Source: Armillaria gallica
Lineage: Eukaryota; Basidiomycota; Agaricomycetes; Agaricales; Physalacriaceae
Reading direction: 5' to 3'
Assembly (NCBI GenBank): GCA_037576215.1
Contig: JBANDB010000007.1
Coordinates: forward strand, 3,131,001 to 3,195,000
Length of the DNA: 64,000 bases
Part shown: positions 10,166-21,700 of the stretch, one piece after another
How the letters are laid out: the number at the start of each line of letters is the position of its first letter
Numbering within the stretch: the stretch's first letter is position 1
Made by a program: the position numbers and the translations under genes
Notes under the pieces: generated by a model
Databases searched by the model: none
The model's input: only the letters and a program-made list of their open reading frames with translations
Told to the model about the DNA's origin: nothing

Positions 10166-12025
10166 ATGACCATGAGCTCGAACGACAATAGTGACGCACC
10201 CTTGGCGAATGTCTCACTGACTAAGCGTACAAAAAGTGGAAGGCTATCGCAATTGCCACAAAGCCGCAGACCTGAAGGTATTTTGAACACTAGTCTGTGG
10301 GCTCGTTAAAAATACTGACCCAATTACCGTAGGCGCACCTCCATTACAACGTCGGGCCCCTTCTCCAATTGTCATCGAGTCAAGCCTGAAGGCAGCCAGA
10401 CGCAAGGTGAAGTCCGCAGATGATGAATTGGCTGAACTCGCCTCAGCATTCAAGAGGCAACGCCAATCTGGTATGTCACGCCACTTGCCAAATACCCGGA
10501 CTGACCTAGAGAGGGCAGCACCTGCCACTGATGTGGTGTCAGTTGTTTTTGGCTCTAGGAGTGTGCGTGGTGAAGACGTGCTGCACAATGGCACAGACTC
10601 CAGGAGTGAGGTCGGAGCTGGCTCCGAAAGCAACTCTTCAGAAGGTTCCTCGGACATGGAAGAAAACGATAGTGATAACGAGTCCTTCAGTGCCGGTAAA
10701 GTTTCTGACTGACGCTCAAATTGGGCATCGAATCTGAGCTTTGATCACCTAGCTGATATTAACTGACCAGCCATGAGGTGAGCCAGTGAACGGCGCAACT
10801 GGGGACAGTTCAATGTACCTGCAGAACAACTTATGGGAGGCAGGCCTAACCGCAATGATGCGCGGCCAAACTCACCCCGTGTTCAAGATGAGCATTCCAC
10901 CGCTAGTGAGGGACCTGCCCAGTGGCTAAGTATTGCGACTGGTAGCCTTAGCGGTGGGCCGGCGGCAAGGAGGTATGTAGATGCCATCCAACAGGAATAA
11001 GACTCCCTCTGAATTATCGTTTCAGGGACTTGATCAATCTGTACATCTCCTTGGAGGGTACTGATGGGGAGGAATGCCCACACATTGAGTACGATGTATC
11101 TGTGTCGAGGGTAACCATAGGTAGGTTCTAACTTGCCGACCACATATACTAGGATACCAGGTTGACATTCACATTTACAGGTGAAGCCCTCATGCAGATC
11201 CTGGACAAAGGAGGAAGGATAGCGTGAGCCCTCAAACAAATGGACCACAGTCAGTTGACGGTCTCCACTTCTACTCGCCCATTGCGCCGCCGCGAGGGTG
11301 GTGGAGACAATCTGTCCTTCCGGGAAATTGCTGCCCTTGACCAGGTCCTGTTGCAGGACAGTTCCCACTACAGTACGCCCTTGCGTAGTTGTAGGGAATG
11401 TACAGAGACATCGACGGTTGTCCAGGAAACTGAGCTCTCGAGAAGCAAGCTCTATGTGATCTACGTTCACAGGACTGCTTCTGACACGGTGGTTCCTGTT
11501 GCCAGTGGAGCCACCCTCGGGGCCGGCGCTCCTGCTGCCACCATTACAGATTGGCAGACGTGGGACAGCATGTTCCTCCCAACCATTCACTCTCTCAGTC
11601 TCTTGTTTGATCAGTCGTACAATGAGCCATTCAAGATTTATCTGGCTGTTCACCTGCTCATGGCCCTTGCCGATAACATAACCTCAGACAAGAAGGCTAT
11701 GACCATGGGATCAGATGGCCGACTTCCAGGTGTCCTGGTTTGGTTAAGTGCCAGGGTGGGGACCCATGGACTGGACATTTTCAGTCGGAAACTGAAGACT
11801 TTTGGGCGATATGTTGCTTTCTGGAAAAGGGTTCAGTCAGTCGCCGCAGAGCTCAGTCAAGCCGAATTGGATGAGGACTGTTCCCAGACTTTACAGATGC
11901 TCTGTACTTGGCAAAATCTGCCCTTGCATGCAGACGTTCTGGAGAGTGAACCATTAACCCCTCAGGAGCTTCATCACGTAACATGTCCTATGTCCTTAAA
12001 TTCAGCCAAAGCGATGTTCAAATGA
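10166..12025 (+). pseudogene. Unrecognised five-exon element gene, one in-frame TGA
   Basis: Exons 10166-10277, 10333-10695, 10783-10972, 11026-11120 and 11181-12025 all keep phase. The N-terminal third is a Ser/Asp/Glu-rich disordered region with a basic/helical stretch (SLKAARRKVKSADDELAELA). The last exon encodes a mainly helical region without known motifs (SLLFDQSYNEPFKIYLAVHL, LDIFSRKLKTFGRYVAFWKR). A TGA at 11225-11227 interrupts the last exon; reading continues in the same frame for 266 codons. I do not recognise the family. Its position between the Ulp1 frame and the integrase gene suggests it belongs to the same element. A long antisense frame covers part of it but has no homology-like features. 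Confidence 0.5.
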
Positions 12026-12104
12026 CTTGTCAAGAAAAGCTAGAAACGTAAGGACTTAGCCATATATGTAGCTCAGCCACGAGTCATGTAGATTTGCAAT
12101 AGAA

Positions 12105-13059
12105 ATGGTGCTCCGATATCAAATGAGAACAGAAATATTAGGAGCTCCGGTCAACGTTTCGACCCATATTCTCATGTCCTTGTCAATGCAAAAGGTTATT
12201 GATACCGTTCGACAGCAGGCGAGCACGCTTCCTGGGTACGTTTGAATTCAATGCGGTGCCACTCTTTTCCTGACTATTCCTGGTAGCTCAATTGGGCAGT
12301 TCCAGGGGCGACCTTCAATCCAGGACGATATCCTTCCGAACTTCTCTTTCACCTTGCATTCAAGTCACTCCAAACCAGATGCCCACCGTTATCAAGGCCT
12401 CATCGAAGGGCTGACGAGTGTGTTGTGGACATATGTGTTAATAAGTGGACATCCCGACGCTTCCTGGGGACAGGTGGTTATCTACCCCCCGGGTGTTGGT
12501 GTGGTTGAATGGACCTCTCTATGCTATGAGATGCTCTCCGCTGCAGCATTTCCTCATCACCACCCTGACCCAAATTCCAAAATCAAGGTGCTTTAGATAC
12601 TTTTACAACGTTTGTGTGCTGAAATTTGGAAAATAACAGTTCTTTTGCAAAGTATGGTCGACAAAGTTGGTACGTTGGTGCTCCTTCTGCTTCATGTCAA
12701 CCCTCTGATTCCGTTCTGTGAAGCCCCCAGATGTCAGGAGGGTTGTCTTCCTTCTGCCCGTCGACGATTGGACCGGAGGCTGCATTATCAACATCGATTA
12801 TGAGCTGTCCGAGGTCCTAGAATTCATGAGTGATCTTAAAACAGATGATCTGTTGGCATTTCTGGTGGCTTTGGAGGATTTCAGCCGGACTGACTATTCG
12901 GATTTCGAAGAGATCCATTTGTCTCACAATTGGTTTCATGCTGAAGTTCTGAGCGCTATCAATGGGAGTGCGTCTGGGTTACTTGACGGGGAGCTATTGG
13001 ACGAGGTGGAGATCCTATTGGGGGAAGGCGGAGATTCCAAGGTGACTAGCAGTACGTGA
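12105..13059 (+). pseudogene. Unrecognised three-exon element gene, in-frame TAG
   Basis: Exons 12105-12235, 12287-12669 and 12731-13059 fit in phase with GTACGT donors. The protein ends in an acidic helical region (LSEVLEFMSDLKTDDLLAFL, GELLDEVEILLGE). A TAG at 12594-12596 splits the second exon; the frame continues openly afterwards (ILLQRLCAEIWKITVLL) to a good donor at 12670, so this looks like CAG to TAG. It is the only non-TGA premature stop I found. The gene converges on the integrase gene, with 182 bp between the stops. No function can be assigned. Confidence 0.45.
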
Positions 13060-13241
13060 CTGATCACACCACTTGGTCGGTCATGTCATGCTTCATGACT
13101 CGATCACACTTGTCCACTTCTGATCCAATCCGACTGCTGTCTATAAGTGTTAAGCTGCTATCCAATGTGCCGGAGTCATTACATATATGATATACGTGAA
13201 GAATGTTCTGCTGGTCAAGTGTGACGGCCTCTGCATCCAAT

Positions 13242-15124
13242 TTATCCCTGACGATGAATGAAAATTGCATTCATTGTCTCTAAAGCATGAATCCAGAGGA
13301 CACGCTGACCGGCAAAGGTCTGATCTCCTATTCCTGAACTGGTTTCCAGGGTGCGGTCAAGTACAAGTACCTCCTCAGGGCTTAATGGGCAATTTGGCGG
13401 TTCACAGGGCACATAGGCCAGAGAGTCCTTGGGGACTGGAAAGGATATTATCAGGAAGGTGTCTGGTGATATAGCGGAAAGATACAAACAGTTCTGGGGT
13501 AACGGGGCATTGGCTCGGCCATCATCCAGGTGTGCAAGTACATCGGGGCTTAGGGCTTGATGACATTGTTGGAGCAGCCATAGGATATCCTGGTTCACAC
13601 CCATGGTTGGAATGGTGCCAAATGGATCGACAACCAGTGGGTCTGTTGGGGCAACATGTTCAAGACCTCTCAGGCCATCCATCAACTGGCTTTCAAGCCA
13701 CATGTTGCTGGGTGTTTCTGGACGCTTACCCTCCAATGCAATCGGGTGATTGTTCCACCAGTCCGCCCACTGGAGAGCATCGGCATCAATTATCGAGAGA
13801 AAGAGGTGCTGGAGCAACCAGATGTGTGCAGAGTTGTCGTGATCCAGACCGTAGCTGGCTTCCAGCTCCATGAAAAAGTCGTACCAGTGATCCATGCAAC
13901 TTCTAGAAGTCTCTACCCACATGCGTTCAGCCTGAGTATTGTGCACAGATCTATAAAGCTTCAATGTAATGAAATCGATTGTCACAAGAATGGGGAGCTT
14001 CACCTGCCCCATAGGTATGGATTGGTCAGGACCCCTTGATAATTTTCCATCCACTGAGCGGCGTATAGATTTTCGACACTGTGATCACCTCGTAGGCGTA
14101 TAGGGACACCCCAAATCCTCATAGTGTCCACGAAGATCATCAATACGACGTAGGGCCTATTTGAATTGCTTGCTCTGATATTTGGGACTACCCTTGTTTT
14201 GCCATCAACAAAGATATGGAGCACGATTTTCCACCGGATGAGTCCTGCGACAGCTGTATTTAGTGCATGCATGATAATCTTTTGGGGAGCAACTCACAGT
14301 GATTGCCATCGTGATGCCAGATACTGTTGGCACCAGGCGCGGTGTAATTTTGCCTTGCGAGCAGACGGCGGCCAAACTGGGGTGGGGGACTGTAGATGCG
14401 TTTCCTGGCCGCTTCTATCCGCTGTCGACAAACCCAATGCCCGAGTCGAGCCACTGCAGCCTTGATCTGGGGGCACCCATAACCTGGACACCTAGCATGG
14501 ATCCCGTCTACTAATTTGTCCAGGTCCTCATCCGATATGTCAGACATTTTGGGTCTCGTGGGAGTATGGATGGTGTGTTCCTCTCCGTTGGCATCAACGA
14601 CGGTTTGGAAGGGTGCCTGGCCCAGTTCTTTGAGGCCTGCATTGAGCTGATGGCGGGTTATCATTCGTGCATGCGTGCGGAAAAGGTGACCAATCCGGGC
14701 AGCAGAGCCATGGGTCTGAGTGAGTAAGCCCAAAATGGAGGGGTTGATATCAGCATGCAGACGGCCTTTCTTGCCTGTGTAGACCTTGGAGTTCAGTTGA
14801 AGCAAAGGTGGTTCCTTAGGTGGGTCATTCGAGATGAATAATGCTTCAGACAAGGATGATCTCATCGAGAGCAGTCCGGCATTGATGATAGCAATGTAAT
14901 CATCAGAGAAATCTACCTGGGCCTGTACCATTGAATGAATTGAGTGGACGCGATGATGTGGGCAAGAGGCAAACCTCGGTCCAGTACTGTTCCCAATGGG
15001 CAAGCTCATTAAGTTGGAGCTGAATGCGGTGAGGATCACCATTCCCTGCTTGAAGGATCTGGTTCACCGAGTAGCAGAGCTCGGCCCATGACTGGTTGAC
15101 ACACGCAATTTGTACTGTGGTCAT
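13242..15124 (-). pseudogene. DDE integrase-core protein (rve-like) with one intron-split stop
   Basis: Four exons on the minus strand: 14975-15124 (ATG at 15124), 14298-14922, 14004-14244 and 13242-13950. All have GT-AG introns and consistent phase. The catalytic core reads SIWHHDGNH (first Asp), then LIRWKIVLHIFVDGKTR, RGDHSVEN (second Asp) and VHNTQAERMW (Glu), so the D-D-E triad is present. The region before it (HARCPGYGCPQIKAAVARL) resembles the N-terminal segment of integrases that bind DNA ends. The third-exon junction yields t+ga, a TGA between GNH and LIRW; an ancestral CGA (Arg) split by the intron is the likely source. Enzymes of this type cut and join element ends. The family is common in agaricomycetes as an integrase core domain protein. 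Confidence 0.72.
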
Positions 15125-15423
15125 GGTTGAGAGGATGTTGAGAATGGTGGCAGTGCGGACAGCTCCGAGGAAAATAGGTATATTATTATTAAAGAAATAA
15201 AGACAAAATAGTCCTGAGGTCCCGGATGAGAGGCCTTAAATAGTCGTCACTCTCCGGTCACGCGTCAGTGAATGATATACCATGTAATGACCTCGCATCC
15301 CCTTCCAGTCTCGCGAGATCTCGCACGTCCTTGCGGGATCTCGCGAGAGCCCGTATTATTGTCCAGTAAAACCAAGCATAGTAAGTGCGTCCCCGGTAAA
15401 CTGTCAGATGCTTAAGAAGTCGG
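15125..15423. promoter_or_regulatory. Upstream region of the integrase gene
   Basis: An A/T-rich run (TATTATTATTAAAGAAATAA, about 15180-15200) lies 55-75 bp upstream of the integrase ATG on the minus strand and may hold its core promoter. It is followed by the palindrome described separately. The segmental array starts at about 15424. Confidence 0.3.
15309..15348. promoter_or_regulatory. Perfect-length inverted repeat built on TCTCGCGAGA
   Basis: Two 16-base arms, TCTCGCGAGATCTCGC (15309-15324) and GCGGGATCTCGCGAGA (15333-15348), are reverse complements except for one base and flank an 8-base loop. Each arm contains the 10-bp palindrome TCTCGCGAGA, a sequence known as a promoter element in several eukaryotes. 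It sits about 185 bp upstream of the integrase start. It could be a promoter element or a binding site near an element end. Confidence 0.6.
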
Positions 15424-18400
15424 TGGGTCTAAATATCACCTGCCAAGAGTTGTCCGTTGTTGATGCAAATCCATTTGCGACAGCGCACTATGAAGAAGAC
15501 CCAAATAAGCCATTGAATATCCAGGAAGGTCGTAGAGATATCACTGTGCTTGAAGCTCAGAGAGGGGATACGGGAGTACGTAGATTCTGCGATGGACATG
15601 GCACTAGTAACGTGCTGCTCTCTGTGTACAGAACACTTCGACAGAAGGGACTTGCTACAGAGATATAGGCATACTTGAATTGGAAATGAGCCGCTGGACC
15701 TCTGAGTATCAGAGAATGCGCTTAGAAAGAAGTTGGTCAATGGTGGTTCATGGGAGATCGAGTCAACGCGCGGACCGGATAAACCCGGACTTTCTTGTCT
15801 TTTGCTTTCACCAACCACCATATCCATTTCCTCAGCCTCTCTCATCATGCGATGGATCAACACTATGATCCCCTGCTGTACCGCTACATTGTATGAACCT
15901 CGTTCAGTGCTGTCTGAGGACCCGCAGGGGAAGAACCGGCACATATTCAACTTACTGTTTGAACAAGCCTGAGGGTCTTTCCATTAGACACTGTACAAAG
16001 CCCAGGACAATTTTGTACGAATGCTGTCATTCTGATAACTATACTGTGCTCTTAACGTGTTTACAGCTGCCCCTGTAGAGGCAACACCCTCGTCTCGCCA
16101 TACCTTCAAACCTGGTTGGCAGTCATCGTTGATGTCCGGATTACCTACGTGTTATTGCAAATCTTGTCAATTGCAGGAACTCAAGCTCACCGGTGCTCAC
16201 CCTCCATTCCAGCGCTCGTCACTTTTTCGGTGTAGAGTCAAGGTTCATGTCGACGACTGAAAGAAGTTCACGATATTTTTGAACTTCGCTCCTCTTTCTC
16301 AAACCGGTGCCGGTCTACAACTATCGGAATGCTATGACTGTCCTTGTCACTGGGTCATCGTGTTGGAACAGCGCTTCAGCGACATGCTTTGCGCTTTATT
16401 CGGCATCCACAAATCCGCATTTCTTCATTTTATCTGTCGGTTAGTCACATGCGCTTCTTGCTTCTCAATTGTTCTCTTCTACTCTCTAGATCTAGCGATG
16501 TCCTTGGCAAGATGTCCATGGAATGGGTTATAGATTGTCCCTCATCTCTGAGGAGTTGGCTCCTCTTATCGACAGCGTCTTACCTTTCTTTTTAGACTCA
16601 CTTACCATCTGGGTTAAGATGAAGGAGCAAATACTGCAACGGCAAGACGTGGTCAGGAAAGGGATACAACAAAGGTAGATACAATTCACTATGACCGTGT
16701 TTAGCACACAATGGCTGACAATCTACCAAGACACCAATACTTAAATATGTGGAAAGTGGCAAGTCGGATGGCTACGTGACTAACTAGAGTCTACCTACCG
16801 GTTACATATGCAGCAATTTATTATGCTATCAGTGCATACTCTTGTTGCAGAAGCCAATACAACTATCTTGCAAGAAACAAGTCAAGCGTCAGGTATAGGA
16901 TGTCATAGATTTCGACACGTATATCATGACCTTTCAAGATGGCATTAGAGCCATTCTCCCCCTCAAACATCTCAGAACATTCTCAAGTTTCAACATGACA
17001 ATGACATCTATTCATTCCTGGATGAGGTATGTAGTGTTAACTCCGTCCTCAAAATATGCGGGATGAATACTCAGATTATTTTCGTAGTGATGCCCAAGAA
17101 TAATCTCTTCTGAGGACGGCGTTATAGCATTGCGTGTCGTCTTGATTAAATCTTGTCTGCATCGTGATTGAACCTGCTCAACAGCAAAGAACTCTTTTCT
17201 TGTTCGTAAAACCGAGTCCTTAATTGGCATCTGTCTAATCTTCAGCAGGGAAGCAGTACTGGGTTCATTTGCTGAGTTATTCACATCGTATAACTCGGCA
17301 ATTGATGTAGCTGACTCAAGTCATGCAAAACCGAAATAACAGTGGGTGGTGGTGGGTCCCAAATCTCAGGCAGAACAAGCGAACTCCCTATTGGGAGAAA
17401 TATCGCCCGAGCCCTTTCTTCTGAGAGACTCAGATGTGCTTCCTCCGTGGAGCCTCTCGATGCCTCTCGACTTGACTTTGCTCGTAGCCTCATCAAATGA
17501 GTGAGGTTGTCTCCGAATAGTTAATATTTAATTGGGCGCTAATCCTCAGTTTCCAGGACTATAGGCTTGTGCCTCAGTGCTTTACCTTAGGAGCTTGCTC
17601 AGAAAATAGAAAGGCACTGTCAGATCACCTGGGATTGATAGAGTCCGTGGAGTCTGGTTAAGAGTTATGCATTCTTGCCCCATACTACAGTTGCCTTCGT
17701 TATCTCTGTTTTGCGAGACTATGTCTGCGGAGCATCGAGTTACGACTATGGCATATACTGTGGTTTTATTTTCTCAGCATTGACAGTGACGGTGATAAAA
17801 ACAAATGGTAGATCGAAATAGCTGGAAACCTGGGCTTGTTACTTGTAGGGGGACTAGATACTGATTCTGATTCTGAGTTTGAAATCTGCCCAAATGTAGA
17901 TTTCTTTCCCATGGCATAATCAATGCCCCACCTCATCTTCACATCGGCGTTGCGCATTTCTTTCTCTTCTCTATGCATCCTCAAGTGTATATTCTTGTAT
18001 ATTTAGATGATCGGAATGTTCTGTGTCTTATTTCCAGGCCGTTTGGTCTACGTAGGAGAGTCAGACCTTAAAACAAACATTGTTAATCACAGTTCTGTTG
18101 CTTCTGGCCTTTGCATTGCTGCTAATGGCAAACCAGGAAACCATATCAAGCTTCTAAGAGCACGGGAAGAGAGATATTCCCATTCTATGATATATTTTCT
18201 ATACAAAGCCCTCTCCGAAGGTTTCCATTGCTCAGTAGATTGTTCAGCACAAAGGAAAATACAATTAGTTTATTGTGGACATTCATTTTCTGATTATCCT
18301 GATAGGTGGATTGCTTATATGAAGACAGGATTATGTCTGTTTTATTGTATCTGGCACTATCCAAGTCTTCCATGAATAGCAATCTAGGTTACAATGACTT

Positions 18401-18753
18401 TCAGACAGTCTGGACTATTCTGGCTGTGCGAAGCGCAGAGAAAAAAAACTGACCTACTAGAAAGGTTGCAATATACTTCTGTCATATAAAAGTGGTAGAA
18501 AATCTGTGCTACGATGACCCAGAATTGATGGAAGGATGAAAGTACGGCCATGCCTCAAGCTCTTGCTTCCTAATAGGGTTATTTATTTAGTTTATTTATT
18601 CATTATTTAATTTACTTCCCCCCTACCAGTATCGGGCTGAAACCTGTGCAAAGTTCCCATATTGAAGCCATGATGATGTAAGGCGAGCATCCACCGTATA
18701 TACAGCCCATTCTCTTCTACTACACCACCATTGTTGAGTTTACAAGCATCGAG
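15424..18753. repeat. Module X, copy 1 (no intact gene)
   Basis: Matches 48415-50997 along much of its length, and in part 26100-26990, 31680-33328 and 41320-42040. Shared landmarks are the GGATAAACC motif near 15780 and the segment around 17025-17180 that matches 41840-41990. Small open frames exist but none is conserved between copies, and I recognise no protein in it. It precedes the NLR gene and may contain its promoter. Confidence 0.5.
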
Positions 18754-21700
18754 ATGGACAAACGGTGAGCCTCCTTCATGAGTTTTAGATTCGTTTTTGC
18801 TCATAAATGATGGTAGGTACCGCTTTCGTCAGATCAAAGGTACACTCACTTCTACTTCCACGTTTGTGGTCTTTTTGCTAAGAGCCCTTACCAACTAGCT
18901 GTAGAACTACTCGGTCTACCTTCAGTGTTTGATTCACAGAGCTACTGTCTCAAGTACAGTGGTGCCAAGTATAAGACGATGATGAGCCTCCAGGCTCTGT
19001 ACGCTCAGAATTCGCGGATTTTGCCTGCTAATTAACGCTACTGTCCCTTCAACGGCTTTTCAGCAAACCAATGATTGCACGCACATTGGTACCACTTTCA
19101 TCCTATGGCAACCACTCCTTACGTGCTTTGTTATCCATCCCATCTTGCCACGTATCATAATTGCCGTACTTCATCATGGCAAGGCACCTTCGATCGACAA
19201 TCATCCCAATACAGAATTGACGCATCACTCAGAAGCACCTAGTTGACATGCTCATTGATCACTTAATGAAAATGATGTGATTGGCACGAGTACCCTCCCA
19301 GCTACGGCAATTGCAGCTATGGCAACTACAGACCGTGTTTACTAAGGCTGTTACTTTGCCAAGGCTTCAAGAAAACGTTGCCCCACGCGTACTCCTCAGC
19401 ACGACGACTATCGCTCAGTAATCCGCAGCTAAACAGCACCTAACGATCCGTGCATCGCTCAAGCAAAACCATATGGTTTGCATCCATATGCGGCAACGTC
19501 GATGAGTTGCTGTTACTTTAGAAGACCAAGGACCATATGTTACCTACGATTTTTACAAAGCCAAGGCTTTACGGCCTTACTAAGTCTCGCATATCTACTC
19601 TATTTATAAATTCGTACTTGTAGTATAAAAACTAGTTAGAAAACGTAGTTCAAGGCAGTTCATCTCTAGTCGACCCCAGACTACGTCAATTATCGTCTCG
19701 CACTAGTCTATCGCCAGTAAACAACGTTTATTCACCGTTCTACAGCAATATATCGTTTACACCAGCATATTCTTGATTGCACGTCGACTCTTGAGCTCAC
19801 CAGAGTTATTCCACAGTTTTTAACTGTGAAGAGTCCTTCGCTACGTGCTCTTCGCTCTTAACACTATTGGTGCACGCTCATACTGGGCCAATACGTGATC
19901 GCCACGCTATACCTCGCCCCCATTATCTTTTATAGGCCGTCATCGTTTCACTTTCGCACCATTGGAGTTTTTACAGTTTCACCTTCGTCATCATTATCGT
20001 CGCCCACTTGGGTAGTCTCAGAGCAGACTTAGGATCAGTTTCAGCCAGTTTTCGTATAGTATCAGTCCCCCGAGTGGACTTGAAGGTTAGTTTGACATAG
20101 GATAGGATTGTTTCAGTACCAGACAAGTTTCGACATCGACTCAGCACCCTCGCATCGTATAGGACCAGTATCGCCACCAGTTTTCGTAGTTCCATGTTTT
20201 CTCTTGCCAGGCCACCCTCAGCACCTCGTTCCACGTTTATTTCGCCACTCGCAGTCCCCACGCCATTTTCTCATCGCCTCGCTCGCCCATAAACTATTGC
20301 CGACCGTTTAGTCTGTTCTCCATCGTTCACCTCGCTCCGATTACCATCGAGCGACGTTTTCTAGTCTCGCAGCACGTTTTCTCATACGGATTCGTGGTAT
20401 TCACATCATACCCGTTTTCGTTCCCTCTCATTTCGAGAGATCCCTACCGGCTTGAAGCCATAGCATTTAGTACTCGACTACCAAGCAGTACTACTTTGCA
20501 GACTTAAAGTCGCAGTGTATTCTTGCGTATAGAGGAATTGTTCTACTGCATGGAGGTGCCCCGAACCACTCGCACACACGATCGCCTTGATTGCCGTGCC
20601 ACTACGTTAATTAACCAAGCTCATTCTGAGTTGGTGTTGCCGTTGCCACAGAAGTCTTAGGCCCATCAACGACCGGTGCAAACAGACGACAGAAGGAAGT
20701 GTCGGGTCCCAAATGGACAGTCGATCTTGACCTGTAAGGCCAACATACCACTTAAGACGTAGCTTATCGCATGTCTAGGAGCAACATTAGCGAAGACGAG
20801 AGATTCAAAGTTGAAGTATATTCCCTTTGGAAGAAACTTTTCTTTTGGAAGGCAAAGTCCCAATGCCTCGGTTTCTACGAAGGGTCGATCTGAGATATCC
20901 TGATAGGCAGAAGCGAGTCAAGCGACAGTGAGTATGTGTACTCTCTATTGTCAGTGTCTAAAATCTATGCACCAGCTATCGACATACCCATGACTAGCAA
21001 GCTATCCTTTCCCAACACCTCTTTGAGAATCTTCCGGGAAGACGCCATTGACCATTCTCCGATCACACAATCCACTGATGAGGACCGAGATGTTGACATG
21101 TCGGCCACACTCCAGAGTTGTCCATCGAATACCATCAATCTGGGAGGTCAGAATGCCTCCGATTTGTCAGGTCCTCAATCAGAGGCAATTTCTGCGACGT
21201 CAGTAGAAGATGATCAGGCAGCTGCAGGGAAGGTCATGGAAACCGCAAAACCTAATGAACCTTCAGAATGGATCTCCAAATTGATCGATGGTGTTGATAT
21301 CATGAAGGGCATGATCGATGCAGTCAAAGACGTGAGCAGGTTCCTTGCGATCAATTTCTGGGTTCTAATCGAGCACTTCTAGGTACACCCTGCTGCCTCA
21401 ATAGCATGGGGCTTCGTTTCCATTTGTGTTAGTGTGAGTACTGGCCTTCTTCGAAGCAGGAAGACTAGCTTACCTTAGTTTTGGATAGATCTTGAAGCAA
21501 CAGACAGAACGAGATGAAACAGTACTCCGACTGTACAAAGTCATGATCGAGACCTACAAGGAGGCGACCGATGACCACCAGCTGTGGGGGCAAGAACGAT
21601 TAAAACCGATCTATAAATTGTTGTTCCAGACCACGAACGAATGCAGGATGCTCATCGAGGGATATATGAACAAAAACCACCTCAGTGTGTCCATCGTTCA

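Larger units (their letters stand above)
3686..15400. mobile_element. Candidate large element: JmjC-Ulp1 frame, two unknown genes and a DDE integrase
   Basis: The block combines an integrase-core (rve-like) gene with a JmjC/Ulp1 reading frame and two multi-exon genes I do not recognise. All are packed with short gaps, and all except the Ulp1 part carry probable nonsense changes. Ulp1-type proteases and integrase cores occur together in several eukaryotic DNA transposon classes (for example Ginger-like elements), which suggests a mobile origin. I could not find terminal inverted repeats or a target duplication. The right limit must lie between the palindrome at 15309-15348 and the segmental array at about 15424; the left limit is unknown. 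Chance clustering of domesticated genes remains possible. Confidence 0.4.

Noticed and set aside
10883..11653. Long minus-strand open frame (256 codons)
   Set aside because: It lies antisense to a multi-exon plus-strand gene whose introns keep phase, and its translation shows no recognisable domain.
15424..18753. A gene in module X
   Set aside because: Open frames at 16279-16595 and 18007-18375 are not conserved in the sister copies and have no recognisable domain.
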